Assembly: GCA_038207425.1 (NCBI GenBank)
Contig: JBBQZU010000003.1
Location: 142,663-206,662 of the forward strand
DNA from: JBBQZU01 sp038207425
GTDB lineage: Bacteria > Bacteroidota > Bacteroidia > Flavobacteriales_D > Cryomorphaceae
Reading direction: 5' to 3'
Length of the DNA stretch: 64,000 nt
Shown here: positions 55,899-64,000 of the stretch, in pieces
Layout: each line of letters begins with the position of its first letter
Numbering within the stretch: position 1 is the first letter of the stretch
Notes under the pieces: model-generated
Database searches by the model: none
Told to the model about the DNA's origin: nothing
Seen by the model: the letters and a program-made list of their open reading frames with translations, nothing else
Made by a program: the position numbers and the translations under genes

Positions 55899-56444
55899 AT
55901 GACCCCATTACCTATTACACTGCTTAATTTCAACGTAAAATTAAATAGCCAAAACAAAGCGGAAATTACTTGGGCTGCAGCATCTGAAATCAACAACGAC
56001 TATTTCATCATTGAACGTTCCATATATGGCAAAGCCTGGCAAAAAGTTTTGACTGTAGATGGTTCAGGCAATTCAGCTACTCCGATCAACTATTTTTCAA
56101 TTGACGAATCTCCTTACCCATCCGGCACCTACTACCGACTCAAACAAACGGATTTCGACGGAGCATATTCCAACTCTGATGTGCGATACGCAGGTGAATT
56201 GAGCAGTTCACAAATACGAATAACTATTTTTCCTAACCCTTGCTTTAACGAAATTACCATACTCCCTAATGAAGGCGAAATAATTGACTTGGAAATATTC
56301 GACCAGCTAGGACGCAGTTTACATGGACTCAGCGATATAAAGCATTCAGATTTAAGACTTGTCGATGTTTATGTTTCAAAGTTGGCAGCAGGCGCCTATT
56401 ATGTGAGAATGTCAAACTCATTTGCCCGCATTTTGAAAAATTAA
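55899..56444 (+). pseudogene. Orphan C-terminal fragment of a T9SS-secreted protein
   Basis: The 181-codon frame encodes only the last two modules of a secreted protein. One is an fn3-like unit (LPITLLNFNVKLNSQ to YYRLKQTDFDG, about residues 5-90). The other is a T9SS type A signal (IFPNPCFNEITILPNEGE to YVRMSNSFARILKN). There is no signal peptide, and a stop lies three codons upstream of the ATG. Without Sec export the sorting domain cannot work, so this is probably a relic of a larger gene. The 130 bp upstream show no matching coding sequence. Confidence 0.7.
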
Positions 56445-56598
56445 ATCTGGAATTTTTCACAATGCCCGATCTGTCATACCAATGCTCAGCAGTGCGGCAT
56501 GACCTTGTGTTACCTCACTTGCAAAGCCTTTTCAGTGATGATTGGATTTAATTGCTTAAAAATAGCGACTTTTGCGCCTTATTTCATTTCGAATCCCA

Positions 56599-57948
56599 AT
56601 GAGCATCTCTGCCATTTCGCCTGTTGACGGTCGCTATGCCGATAAGACTGCTGCACTGATACCCTTCTACTCAGAGTACGCCTTGATGCACTACCGCGTA
56701 AGGGTGGAGATAGAATATTTCATAGCCCTTGCGGAAATTCCGCTGCCTGCAATTGGTAGCATCAGCACAGGTGATAAGGGAGCCCTGCGCGAAGTAGTAT
56801 CAAATTTCTCTGAAGCCGATGCCCTAGAAATAAAAGATTTCGAAAAAGTAACCAACCACGATGTAAAGGCGGTGGAATATTTTGTAAAAAAGAAACTCGA
56901 CGCGCTTAATCTTTCCAGTTGCGCTGAGTTTATCCACTTTGGGCTTACCTCTCAGGACATTAATAATACAGCCATACCCATGTCACTCCGCGATGGGTTT
57001 GATAAGGTACTCTATCCTGCTATTGAAGCACTTCTGGCAGAATTATATAACCTCAGCACGCGGTGGATGGAAGTGCCGATGCTCGCGCACACACACGGGC
57101 AGCCGGCATCGCCCACGCGCCTGGGGAAAGAGATACTCGTTTTTGCCGAAAGGCTGGCCATTCAATTGGCTGAGCTGAAACGTATACCCCTTTCGGGGAA
57201 ATTCGGCGGAGCTACGGGCAATTTCAACGCCCACCATGCTGCCTACCCTGATATAGACTGGGTGGCTTTCGCAAATAATTTTCTCGAAGAAAAACTCGGC
57301 ATTTTGCGCCAGCAGACCACAACACAAATAGAGCACTACGATCAACTTGCTGCAAAATTCGACGCGCTGCGCCGCATTCATACCATACTCATTGACCTGT
57401 GCCGTGATATGTGGAGCTATATCGGATTAAATTACTTCAGGCAAAGTATCAAGGCGGGTGAAGTAGGTTCATCGGCCATGCCCCACAAAGTAAACCCGAT
57501 AGACTTTGAAAATGCCGAAGGAAACCTCGGCGTGGCCAATTCCTTGCTGGAGTATATGGCCGGCAAGCTGCCTATATCTCGCCTTCAGCGCGACCTTACC
57601 GACAGCACAGTGCTGCGCAATGCGGGTATGCCCCTCGCCCACTCCATTATAGCCATGCACTCGCTTACCAAAGGGCTGGATAAATTGCAGCTCAACGCAC
57701 AAGCCATCAACGCCGACCTCGATGCCAATTGGAGCGTGGTAGCCGAAGCCATTCAAACCGTGCTTCGCCGCGAAGGCTACCCAAAGCCATACGAAGCACT
57801 GCGCGACCTTACCCGCACCAACGAAGCAATAACCCGCGAATCGCTCCACACTTTTATTAATACCCTTTTGGTAAATGATGCCGTGAAAGCAGAACTCAAG
57901 GCCCTGAGTCCGCATAATTACCTGGGTATAGCACCGGTAAGACTATGA
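56599..57948 (+). CDS. purB: Adenylosuccinate lyase
   Basis: This 449-residue enzyme acts twice in purine synthesis, releasing fumarate from SAICAR and from adenylosuccinate. The ATG at 56599 gives the usual MSISAISPVDGRYADKT N-terminus, so an open TTG extension to 56572 is rejected. Markers are TSQDINNTA (about 111-119), AHTHGQPASPTRLGKE with the catalytic His, and the fumarase/lyase signature GSSAMPHKVNPIDFENAEGN (about 285-304). It overlaps the ABC exporter gene by four bases (ATGA). The two products share no obvious pathway. Confidence 0.95.
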   Translation: MSISAISPVDGRYADKTAALIPFYSEYALMHYRVRVEIEYFIALAEIPLPAIGSISTGDKGALREVVSNFSEADALEIKDFEKVTNHDVKAVEYFVKKKLDALNLSSCAEFIHFGLTSQDINNTAIPMSLRDGFDKVLYPAIEALLAELYNLSTRWMEVPMLAHTHGQPASPTRLGKEILVFAERLAIQLAELKRIPLSGKFGGATGNFNAHHAAYPDIDWVAFANNFLEEKLGILRQQTTTQIEHYDQLAAKFDALRRIHTILIDLCRDMWSYIGLNYFRQSIKAGEVGSSAMPHKVNPIDFENAEGNLGVANSLLEYMAGKLPISRLQRDLTDSTVLRNAGMPLAHSIIAMHSLTKGLDKLQLNAQAINADLDANWSVVAEAIQTVLRREGYPKPYEALRDLTRTNEAITRESLHTFINTLLVNDAVKAELKALSPHNYLGIAPVRL

Positions 57949-59774
57949 AAAGTTTTATACAAATACTCCGGCTGCTGGGCAATTACAAGAAATACGTTGC
58001 GGCCAATTTATTTTTCAATGTGCTCTCCACGATTTTCTCACTGTTTTCACTAGCCGCAGTGGCTCCATTTCTTAAAATTCTTTTCACCGCCGGCAATATA
58101 GAACTGCCTGCCGAAGCTCCGAAATTCGGTTACTCATCATCTGAATTTCTCACTTATGTAAACTACCATATCAATGCATTTATTCTCAACAACGGGTCTG
58201 AGAAAGCACTCATATACTTTTGCCTGTTCGTAATGGTGGTTTTCTTCCTGAAAAATATGTCAAGGTATCTTACACTGCACTTCCTCGCCCCCATACGCAT
58301 AGGCGTGGTGCGCGACCTACGCGAAGCAATGCACCGAAAAATACTGGCTCTGCACCTTGGCTATTTCAGCAATGAGCGCCGCGGCGATATCATTTCACGT
58401 TCAGCCGCCGATGTGAATGAAGTGGAATCGAGCATCATTTCATCACTCGAAATGATCTTCCGCGACCCGTTACTCATATTGACTTATTTAGGAACCATGT
58501 TCTTTATGAGTTGGAAACTCACCCTATTCGTACTCATTCTTCTACCTGTTACAGGAATCTTTATATCCATCATTGGCCGAAGCATTAAAGGCGCTTCGAA
58601 AAAAGGACAATCGAAACTTGGGGAGGTCATGTCATTCATTGACGAAACTCTTTCAGGTCTTCGCATCATACAGGCATTCAACGCACAGGAACTCACACAC
58701 CAAAAGTTTAAGGAGACAAATAACAGCTATTACAAGCTTATGGTGCGCCTTTTTCGTAGGCAGTATTTGGGCAGTCCCCTTACGGAAATATTGAGCAGCA
58801 TTACACTCGCCATTCTGATCTACTATGGAGGATTGCTTGTATTCAGCGAGAGCGAAAGTGGATTCACCGGCGAGTTTTTCATCACATTTATAGTAATCTT
58901 CTCACAGCTTATCGCTCCGGCTAAATCATTTAGCGAAGCCTATTTCAAAATTCAGAAAGGAATAGCCAGTGTAGATCGCATCAACGATGTAATAAATGCC
59001 GAAGAAAAAATAGTTGAAGCGCCCGATGCGCTTCCTATCAAAGGTTTTCAAAATGAGCTTCGCTTTACGGATGCAGGTTTCAGCTATGGCAGCAAAGAGA
59101 TACTGAGCAATATTAACCTAACCATAGCAAAAGGTCAGAAAGTGGCTTTGGTGGGGCCATCGGGCGGAGGAAAAAGCACCTTGGCCAATCTGGTGCCGCG
59201 CTTCTACGACCTTGCCAAAGGCAGTATTACCATTGACGGAGTGGACATCCGCAAGCTGAAATTAAAAGATTTGAGAGCCCTCTTCGGGGTGGTTTCGCAG
59301 GATAGTATTTTATTCAATGATACCGTTGCCAATAATATCCGACTTTCTCGGCCCGAAGCTACCGATGCCGAAGTGGAAGAAGCTGCCCGCATTGCCAATG
59401 CCTGGGATTTTATTTCAGGATTTGAAAATGGCCTCCACACCAATGTAGGCGATGGAGGAAACAAACTCAGTGGAGGGCAAAAGCAACGCATCAGCATAGC
59501 ACGGGCAGTGCTTAAAGACCCTGCATTTCTTATTCTCGACGAGGCCACTTCGGCACTCGATACTGAATCAGAAAGGCTTGTGCAGGATGCGATCAATAAG
59601 CTGATGCAAAACCGTACATCGCTTGTAATTGCCCATAGATTATCGACCATTCAGCATGCAGATATCATTGTGGTAATTGAGGATGGTCATATTGCCGAAT
59701 CGGGTAATAACGATGCCCTTCTCGAACTGGGCGGTACCTACAAACGGCTTTATGACTTGCAGTCGTTTCAGTAA
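57945..59774 (+). CDS. ABC exporter, MsbA-type (fused permease and ATPase)
   Basis: The 609-residue half-transporter has six membrane helices in the N-terminal 330 residues. The ATPase domain has Walker A GPSGGGKST (404-412), a Q-loop in GVVSQDSILFNDT, the signature LSGGQKQRISIARAV (about 507), Walker B FLILDEATSALD and the H-loop VIAHRLST. It probably works as a homodimer moving lipid or glycolipid, as MsbA does with lipid A, but the substrate is inferred. Its start overlaps the purB stop. It converges on DUF983 at 12 bp with no visible terminator. Confidence 0.9.
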   Translation: MKSFIQILRLLGNYKKYVAANLFFNVLSTIFSLFSLAAVAPFLKILFTAGNIELPAEAPKFGYSSSEFLTYVNYHINAFILNNGSEKALIYFCLFVMVVFFLKNMSRYLTLHFLAPIRIGVVRDLREAMHRKILALHLGYFSNERRGDIISRSAADVNEVESSIISSLEMIFRDPLLILTYLGTMFFMSWKLTLFVLILLPVTGIFISIIGRSIKGASKKGQSKLGEVMSFIDETLSGLRIIQAFNAQELTHQKFKETNNSYYKLMVRLFRRQYLGSPLTEILSSITLAILIYYGGLLVFSESESGFTGEFFITFIVIFSQLIAPAKSFSEAYFKIQKGIASVDRINDVINAEEKIVEAPDALPIKGFQNELRFTDAGFSYGSKEILSNINLTIAKGQKVALVGPSGGGKSTLANLVPRFYDLAKGSITIDGVDIRKLKLKDLRALFGVVSQDSILFNDTVANNIRLSRPEATDAEVEEAARIANAWDFISGFENGLHTNVGDGGNKLSGGQKQRISIARAVLKDPAFLILDEATSALDTESERLVQDAINKLMQNRTSLVIAHRLSTIQHADIIVVIEDGHIAESGNNDALLELGGTYKRLYDLQSFQ

Positions 59775-59786
59775 AATAGAGTGTAA

Positions 59787-60230
59787 TTAGGCCGCTGATT
59801 TATTTTTGAGCTTATTTATGTCAACTGCATCGGGGTTGAATTTCACGAACAGATTGAGCCATATAACCCGCGAAATCCTGTATATGAGCGGCAACAACAC
59901 CATCAGCAATCCGATACCCAGAAGCAGAAAAAGGATGGGGTCTTCACTTATCGAAAAGCGAATGATCCCGATGGCATCAAAGGAAATAAGTGCCACCAGC
60001 AATGCCACCCAAAGCGCCACTGTAAGTGCGTAGCTCACGTAAGCCGCGCCAAAGTAATAGCCGGGTTCTCTTACGAAGTCTTCACCGCAGTGCGGACAAG
60101 TTTTATTCATTTTTGCAAGTTGCGCAGAATAGGAATTTGGCGATTCGAAAACTTTGCCTTCCTGACAGCGCGGACATGTAAAGGTGAAGACCGAATATAT
60201 TTTAGTACCCTTTAATCCCATGAGTGGCAT
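59787..60230 (-). CDS. DUF983 zinc-ribbon membrane protein
   Basis: This protein has 147 residues from the ATG at 60230. An open extension to 60401 crosses the promoter box and has no family match, so it is rejected. The N-terminal part has two Cys pairs, FTCPRCQEGKVF (Cys19, Cys22) and NKTCPHCGEDF (Cys45, Cys48), likely to bind zinc. Two membrane helices follow (about 65-90 and 95-120). This is the layout of DUF983, a family of unproven function that is common in Bacteroidota. It is convergent with the ABC exporter. Confidence 0.85.
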   Translation of the reverse strand: MPLMGLKGTKIYSVFTFTCPRCQEGKVFESPNSYSAQLAKMNKTCPHCGEDFVREPGYYFGAAYVSYALTVALWVALLVALISFDAIGIIRFSISEDPILFLLLGIGLLMVLLPLIYRISRVIWLNLFVKFNPDAVDINKLKNKSAA

Positions 60231-60239
60231 TTTATAGTA

Positions 60240-60247
60240 CAAAGGTA
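60240..60247 (-). promoter_or_regulatory. Probable promoter of the DUF983 gene
   Basis: TACCTTTG on the minus strand fits TAnnTTTG, with TTTG 18 nt upstream. It ends 9 nt before the ATG at 60230, which supports that start. Confidence 0.55.
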
Positions 60248-60406
60248 AGCCATGCAAACCATTACCAAAATGAACAAAGTAACCCTCAACTGCAGAAACA
60301 ACGGGTTGAAAACTTTGTTGATAAGCATTTGAGTAGCAAAAGGCATAATGGAATGGCTTGTAAGTATTTTTGAGTAATCGCAATTTAACAAATCCTACCA
60401 AGCCCT

Positions 60407-60946
60407 ATGCTCACAATGTTCGGAAAGAAAAAACTTACCGAAGAGAAAGCCGCAAACATTTTTGTGAATGCCGTGCAGGCGCTAATAGATGAGGGCTATC
60501 AGGATATTGCAGGGCTTATCAACGACTCTCCTGAGTTTGTAAGCCGCCCCGAAATAGGAACCGATGGCATGGGTGCTTTTACGATGGTAGTGATTGCCGC
60601 TAATATTCAGTCGCTTCCACAGTACCTTGATGCTGGGCAGGATAAGCGTATTACCGAAAGCATTCTCGACAAATTTGCTGGGCTTTATGAGCTCGATATG
60701 ATGGACTTTGCACGACTTATAGCCGAAACACGGCAGTTTATGTCGCGCAAAAACCACCCCAGTAAAGTGGTAAGCAGTGGCATGGCCAAAGCCCTTTTTT
60801 GCAAATACGGCCTGAGCAAGTTCCAGGAAGAGTATTTTAGAAATCTCGGTGTTCCAAACCCTATTTTCCTTCAGCGATTCAAAGAAGCGATGGAAAATTT
60901 TCTGTGGGATTGGGAGTCGTTTCTGCAAAAGCATAAGGTAGCCTGA
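60407..60946 (+). CDS. Unknown cytoplasmic protein
   Basis: I do not recognise this family. The 179-residue product is mostly helical, with no signal peptide or membrane segment. It starts MLTMFGKKKLTEEKAANIFV (a second ATG at codon 4 is possible) and has GYQDIAGLINDSPEFVSRPE and ARLIAETRQFMSRKNHPSKV. The C-terminal half ends in NFLWDWESFLQKHKVA. It lies 25 bp before a small membrane protein on the same strand. The neighbours give no clue to its role. Confidence 0.65.
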   Translation: MLTMFGKKKLTEEKAANIFVNAVQALIDEGYQDIAGLINDSPEFVSRPEIGTDGMGAFTMVVIAANIQSLPQYLDAGQDKRITESILDKFAGLYELDMMDFARLIAETRQFMSRKNHPSKVVSSGMAKALFCKYGLSKFQEEYFRNLGVPNPIFLQRFKEAMENFLWDWESFLQKHKVA

Positions 60947-60971
60947 AAGCATTCCTATACGGATTGCATTT

Positions 60972-61301
60972 ATGAAAAAACTAATCTCCTTTCGCAAGGC
61001 AGCATTGATTTGCATTATTGCTTATCTGGCCTTTGTGGTATTTCATATTTCGGTGGTAGTTGGAATTGTGCCTATGCAGTACGTTTGGGGAGGTAAACTG
61101 AGCGACCGTACTGAGCTTATTCAAATGGAATTTGTTTCAATAGCCGTACTGATCATTTGCGCCACATTAACTGCCATCAGGGCGGGGTATCTCCCTTTCG
61201 GGAAAAACAGCAAACTCCCACAACTATCAATGTACTTGCTTGCCTTGTTGTTTGCGCTGAACACTTTGGGCAATCTCTTTGCCGAATCGGCATTGGAGTG
61301 A
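60972..61301 (+). CDS. Small membrane protein of unknown function
   Basis: This 109-residue protein has about three membrane helices (residues 8-34, 54-70 and 82-103). The first is ALICIIAYLAFVVFHISVVV. A short loop KLSDRTELIQMEF connects the first two. No family is recognised; such proteins often assemble in the inner membrane. It lies 25 bp after the unknown 179-residue gene, so the two may be cotranscribed. About 280 bases with no clear gene follow. Confidence 0.6.
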   Translation: MKKLISFRKAALICIIAYLAFVVFHISVVVGIVPMQYVWGGKLSDRTELIQMEFVSIAVLIICATLTAIRAGYLPFGKNSKLPQLSMYLLALLFALNTLGNLFAESALE

Positions 61302-61580
61302 TGGGCCTTCACACCTGCTACAGCATTGCTTTGCTTGCTGTCGCTAAGGCTGGCAATAGAGCCTGCAGATGAAAAGCCGGCAGCTACCGCGAAATAACCG
61401 GGTCTGATACTTTCAACCCAAACTGCTGCTGTGCCTCATCAGCTATTTGTCCGCCAATGGCCAGTAAAGCTGTATAAGCCACGAGCTATAAATTTTCAAT
61501 ATCCAGAAAAAAGAAAATCTACTGTAACGGAAACAGCCTTGATGAAATGCAATAAGCCAAGTAAAATACTTACTTACAAG

Positions 61581-62374
61581 TTAAAATTTTACGAACCTAC
61601 TCCGACCCACAGCCATGCCGTTTTCGTAGTAGAGTGCAAGCAAGTACATGCCGGGGACAAGGGTAAACGTTGGAACAACGTTTCTTTCAACTGTGGCCTG
61701 AGTTGTAAGTGCCCGTGTACCATGGGCGGTATACACCTCTGCATTGTACCAGTGGAGTTGTGTTTGCACATGAAGCTCATCTGATGCAGGATTGGGGTAT
61801 ACATGCAACTCCGGCTCCCTGCGCAGGTTGCGGGTGCTCCAGGGAGTTTCATTGGGATCACCACAGCGCAAGTCAAAACCCAAAGGAAAATTAGTAAACC
61901 AGGGCCAAATGGGTACTTCAACAAGTTCAATGCTTGTGAGGAACGTAATTACACCATACCAAGGAAAAGGTGGTATTGGCAACCCATAGGCATTTTGCAG
62001 AATGTCGTCATTTACCAACATACCATTGGTAACCCCTGCCCCGCATGTATTCCAACCTATGCCCACACATTCCGGCGCAGCAAGCGAAGGAGATTGAAAC
62101 TGGGTAGTGTCCCAACTTACTGTGATGGGGAGCTGGTAGTTGTAAGCAAAAACCTGAAAACCAGTAAAACAGTAATCTGGTACGTACAATTTTAATATGT
62201 ACTCAGACCCGGGTCCCCAAGATACAATAAACTGTCCTGTATCCAATTCAGCGCGGCTGTATAGAATTTCACCTAGAGATGAATCTAAAGCAAGATAATT
62301 ACCTTCGGGATGCCAGAGCGTCCGGAGCGTATCCGTCGCTCCTGATAAATTTTAAAAGCCAAATAAAACCGCCA
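61581..62374 (-). pseudogene. T9SS type A protein, first of two frameshifted paralogues
   Basis: The frame from about 62350 to 61581 encodes about 255 residues, including TVSWDTTQFQSPS and a complete T9SS type A end (HVYPNPASDELHVQTQLHW to AVGRSRFVKF). The start is missing. The sequence WRFYLAFK lies in a different frame upstream (62374-62354), and moving one base at a T4A4 run (62350-62357) joins it to NLSGATDTLRTLWHP. The paralogue downstream of it in the minus-strand order reads WKFYFAFEDATGARDTLW at the same place. No signal peptide is found before it. I treat it as broken, though a sequencing error would explain the frame change. Confidence 0.7.
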
Positions 62375-62536
62375 TTCGCAAGGATGTGCTTGGGACTTTA
62401 TCAATAAGGGAAGAAACTCCCGAAAAAGAAAAGACTTGCATGAATTATTAAAATCTTGCAAGCAACAGCCTTGGAGATTTGAACGATTGCTCTCATTGCT
62501 TCACTATTTTGAGGGTTTACTTTCTGCTTATCTCAC

Positions 62537-63392
62537 TTAGGTTTTCACAAACCTTGCAGCCCCGATTTTCTCCCCGACGTTGCCCAAAAGTCGAAGTATG
62601 TATGCTCCGGAAGGTAAGCTGCTCACATCCAGCCCAGGCTGTACGGCATTGTACGAGCCGCTCTGTACCACCTTACCCTGAGCATCCAGCACCAAAAACT
62701 CTTTCCAGCCGGCGGTGCTTTCTACCAGCAGCAGGTCTTGTACAGGGTTGGGAAATAGTTTTAATGAAGGTAGCTTTGGAACAATGTCCGGAACTGAAAG
62801 TGGGTCTTCAAAAACCACGGCTCATGGTGCACATTAATGGAAAATAATTTGCAGACCACCAGAAGAATTCCGGCATTTCCACATCCGTATCATACAGCAT
62901 GCAATAGGATCCCCATGCCACGTGATAGTCAAAAAAGTAATCATTGTCAAGCAGCGGCGCGTTGATAGGGCCTTCTATCATCTGCATCAATACAGGCGCC
63001 CTGAAAAGAGAAGTGTCCCAGGAGATGGTTACTGGTAGGACGAAGTTGTTGGCATAGATTTCTACGTCCGGTGATGAAATAATCGGAAGGGCTACAGTCT
63101 TAAAGAAAAACGAGATATTGGCCTGATATGTCCAGACATTGAACGCGTCTGAATCTAGCTCAACTGGAATTTCCCCGAACTGCATATCCAAGCCGTCTGT
63201 ATACGGTGGAACCCATATATTATATAAAGTCGACCCACTATCTAAAACATTCCACAATGTGTCACGAGCCCCCGTAGCATCTTCAAATGCAAAATAAAAT
63301 TTCCACTGGGGTTCTATGATTTCCTGTTCAAACAGGTGATTGGATTCCAAAAAACAAACCAACAGTATGGCGATGTTATATTTAAGTCTCAT
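62537..63392 (-). pseudogene. T9SS type A protein, second paralogue, split by a one-base frameshift
   Basis: Two frames, 63392-62808 and 62818-62537, overlap and join to about 284 residues if one T is removed from a T5 run at 62812-62816. The joined product starts MRLKYNIAILLVCFLESNHL, a signal peptide. It has WKFYFAFEDATGARDTLW and FVLPVTISWDTSLFRAP (shared with the neighbour), and ends with a T9SS type A domain (KLFPNPVQDLLLVES to GAARFVKT). With the frameshift the secretion signal is lost. It starts 12 bp after the preceding gene's stop and may be in its operon. The role of this family is unknown. Confidence 0.75.
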
Positions 63393-63403
63393 AACAGTTA
63401 TTT

Positions 63404-64000
63404 TTAGCGGTTTAGAACAAGAACAGAGCGTTCCAATGTTAAATTGTTGTTGGACAGAGTTACGATATAAGCTCCTGAAGCAATATTCGGCGGAATCAGG
63501 ATAGCATTAGACTCCTTTGTCAGTTTCATTTCATAAACCCTTCTTCCAAGCATGTTGTGAACAGAAAGGTCATACACAGTATTAGGTTCAAAACTGAATT
63601 CAAGATTCACCGGACCTGAAGTGGGGTTGGGGTACGCTGCTACTTTCGGAGCAGCCATTGGGTTATTGGTTTCCACTTTTGAATGAGGGGCATTTGACTT
63701 GCCCGATGTGGCAAGGCAGTCTCCGCTGCCGGTGGAATGGTCAATAAGGTATGCCTGGCCTGTGGATTCAAGCTGAAGCATGCAATACACCCGCTTGGTA
63801 AGAGTCTGTATTGTATCTTCGGGTGCGGTGGCGGCTGCCAACTGTGCCTTTTGCAACGCCGTTTCATAATTGCCAAGTATGCGCTCGTACTGCGCTTGAT
63901 GGAGCAATGTGAATGCTGAAGAATGAATCGCATCGTTACTTTCAAAATAGTTCTGTAAAAAATTCAGCAATGCACACACTTGCGTATCAGTGATATCAAC
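63404..64000 (-). CDS. C-terminal part of a T9SS type A protein (cut by window edge)
   Basis: The minus-strand frame is open to the window end, so the gene continues past 64000. The visible 198 residues have a short helical, TPR-like stretch (HQAQYERILGNYETALQKAQ and TAPEDTIQTLTKRVY), then a linker rich in Ser, Asn and Pro. The T9SS type A domain starts AYPNPTSGPVNLEFSFEP and ends LERSVLVLNR. Large cell-surface proteins often end this way, but the N-terminal domains cannot be seen. The paralogue gene begins 12 bp downstream, suggesting one transcript. Confidence 0.85.
   Translation of the reverse strand, partial: VDITDTQVCALLNFLQNYFESNDAIHSSAFTLLHQAQYERILGNYETALQKAQLAAATAPEDTIQTLTKRVYCMLQLESTGQAYLIDHSTGSGDCLATSGKSNAPHSKVETNNPMAAPKVAAYPNPTSGPVNLEFSFEPNTVYDLSVHNMLGRRVYEMKLTKESNAILIPPNIASGAYIVTLSNNNLTLERSVLVLNR

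Noticed and set aside
61384..61482. 32-codon minus-strand frame beginning MAYTALLAIGG
   Set aside because: It could be a small peptide or a relic, but there is no promoter box, neighbour or family match to support it. The rest of 61302-61580 shows nothing clear.
62812..62816. Phase variation at the T5 run of the split T9SS paralogue
   Set aside because: Five bases is too short for efficient slippage. Decay or sequencing error is more likely.
1..64000. tRNA, rRNA, CRISPR array, insertion sequence or prophage
   Set aside because: I found no cloverleaf-like sequence, regularly spaced repeats with spacers, transposase or phage structural gene in reading the window.

Overview
The window looks like a chromosomal segment of a member of the Bacteroidota, most likely a Flavobacteriales-type gliding or surface-associated bacterium. 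The evidence is a type III glutamine synthetase, a fused SecDF, AMP nucleosidase next to holA, DUF5606, DUF6438 and DUF983 proteins, many secreted proteins with type IX secretion system (T9SS) C-terminal domains, and start-proximal promoters that fit the Bacteroidota -7 consensus TAnnTTTG rather than TATAAT. I see no rRNA, tRNA, CRISPR array, insertion sequence or prophage.

Layout. 1-8.3 kb (minus): pyrF (cut by the left edge), prfA and purM in one run, then a four-domain TPR/propeller/OmpA envelope protein resembling the T9SS component PorE, glutamine synthetase III, a Ca/Na antiporter and a TatA-type protein. 8.3-14.8 kb: secDF and mdh (minus) flank a secreted FG-GAP repeat protein (plus). 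15-29.4 kb (plus): an ECF sigma factor, its overlapping membrane partner, and a three-gene operon encoding a 2607-residue repeat protein, a 147-residue exported protein and a 1254-residue multi-domain protein. Both large proteins end in gliding-motility-type (CHU_C, T9SS type B) domains. 29.5-31.4 kb: lgt and a secreted endonuclease/phosphatase-fold protein. 31.4-38.4 kb (minus): gyrB, an outer-membrane barrel and a 1029-residue TPR protein. 38.6-47.8 kb: FtsE-like ATPase, two glycosyltransferases, murB, DUF5606, a T9SS-exported subtilase, an HsdR-N nuclease-like protein, AMP nucleosidase and holA. 47.9-54.5 kb (plus): a TonB-dependent receptor, pyrG, yidC and a DUF6438 lipoprotein. 54.5-56.4 kb is decayed: a toxin-antitoxin pair with three in-frame TAA codons, a DUF456 gene and an orphan T9SS C-terminal fragment. 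56.6-61.3 kb: purB, an MsbA-type ABC exporter, DUF983 and two unknown genes. The right end (61.6-64 kb, minus) holds three consecutive T9SS-type-A proteins. Two are paralogues broken by single-base frameshifts, and the third runs off the edge.

How it fits together. Much of the window serves envelope biogenesis and export: SecDF, YidC, TatA, Lgt, the PorE-like protein, and T9SS clients of both type A (FG-GAP protein, subtilase, right-end proteins) and type B (the 17.3-29.4 kb operon). The most notable observation is that the membrane partner of the ECF sigma factor has a periplasmic part that seems to copy the PKD-PKD-CHU_C end of type B T9SS cargo. The pair is encoded directly upstream of two such cargo genes, which suggests a cargo-mimicking anti-sigma sensor.
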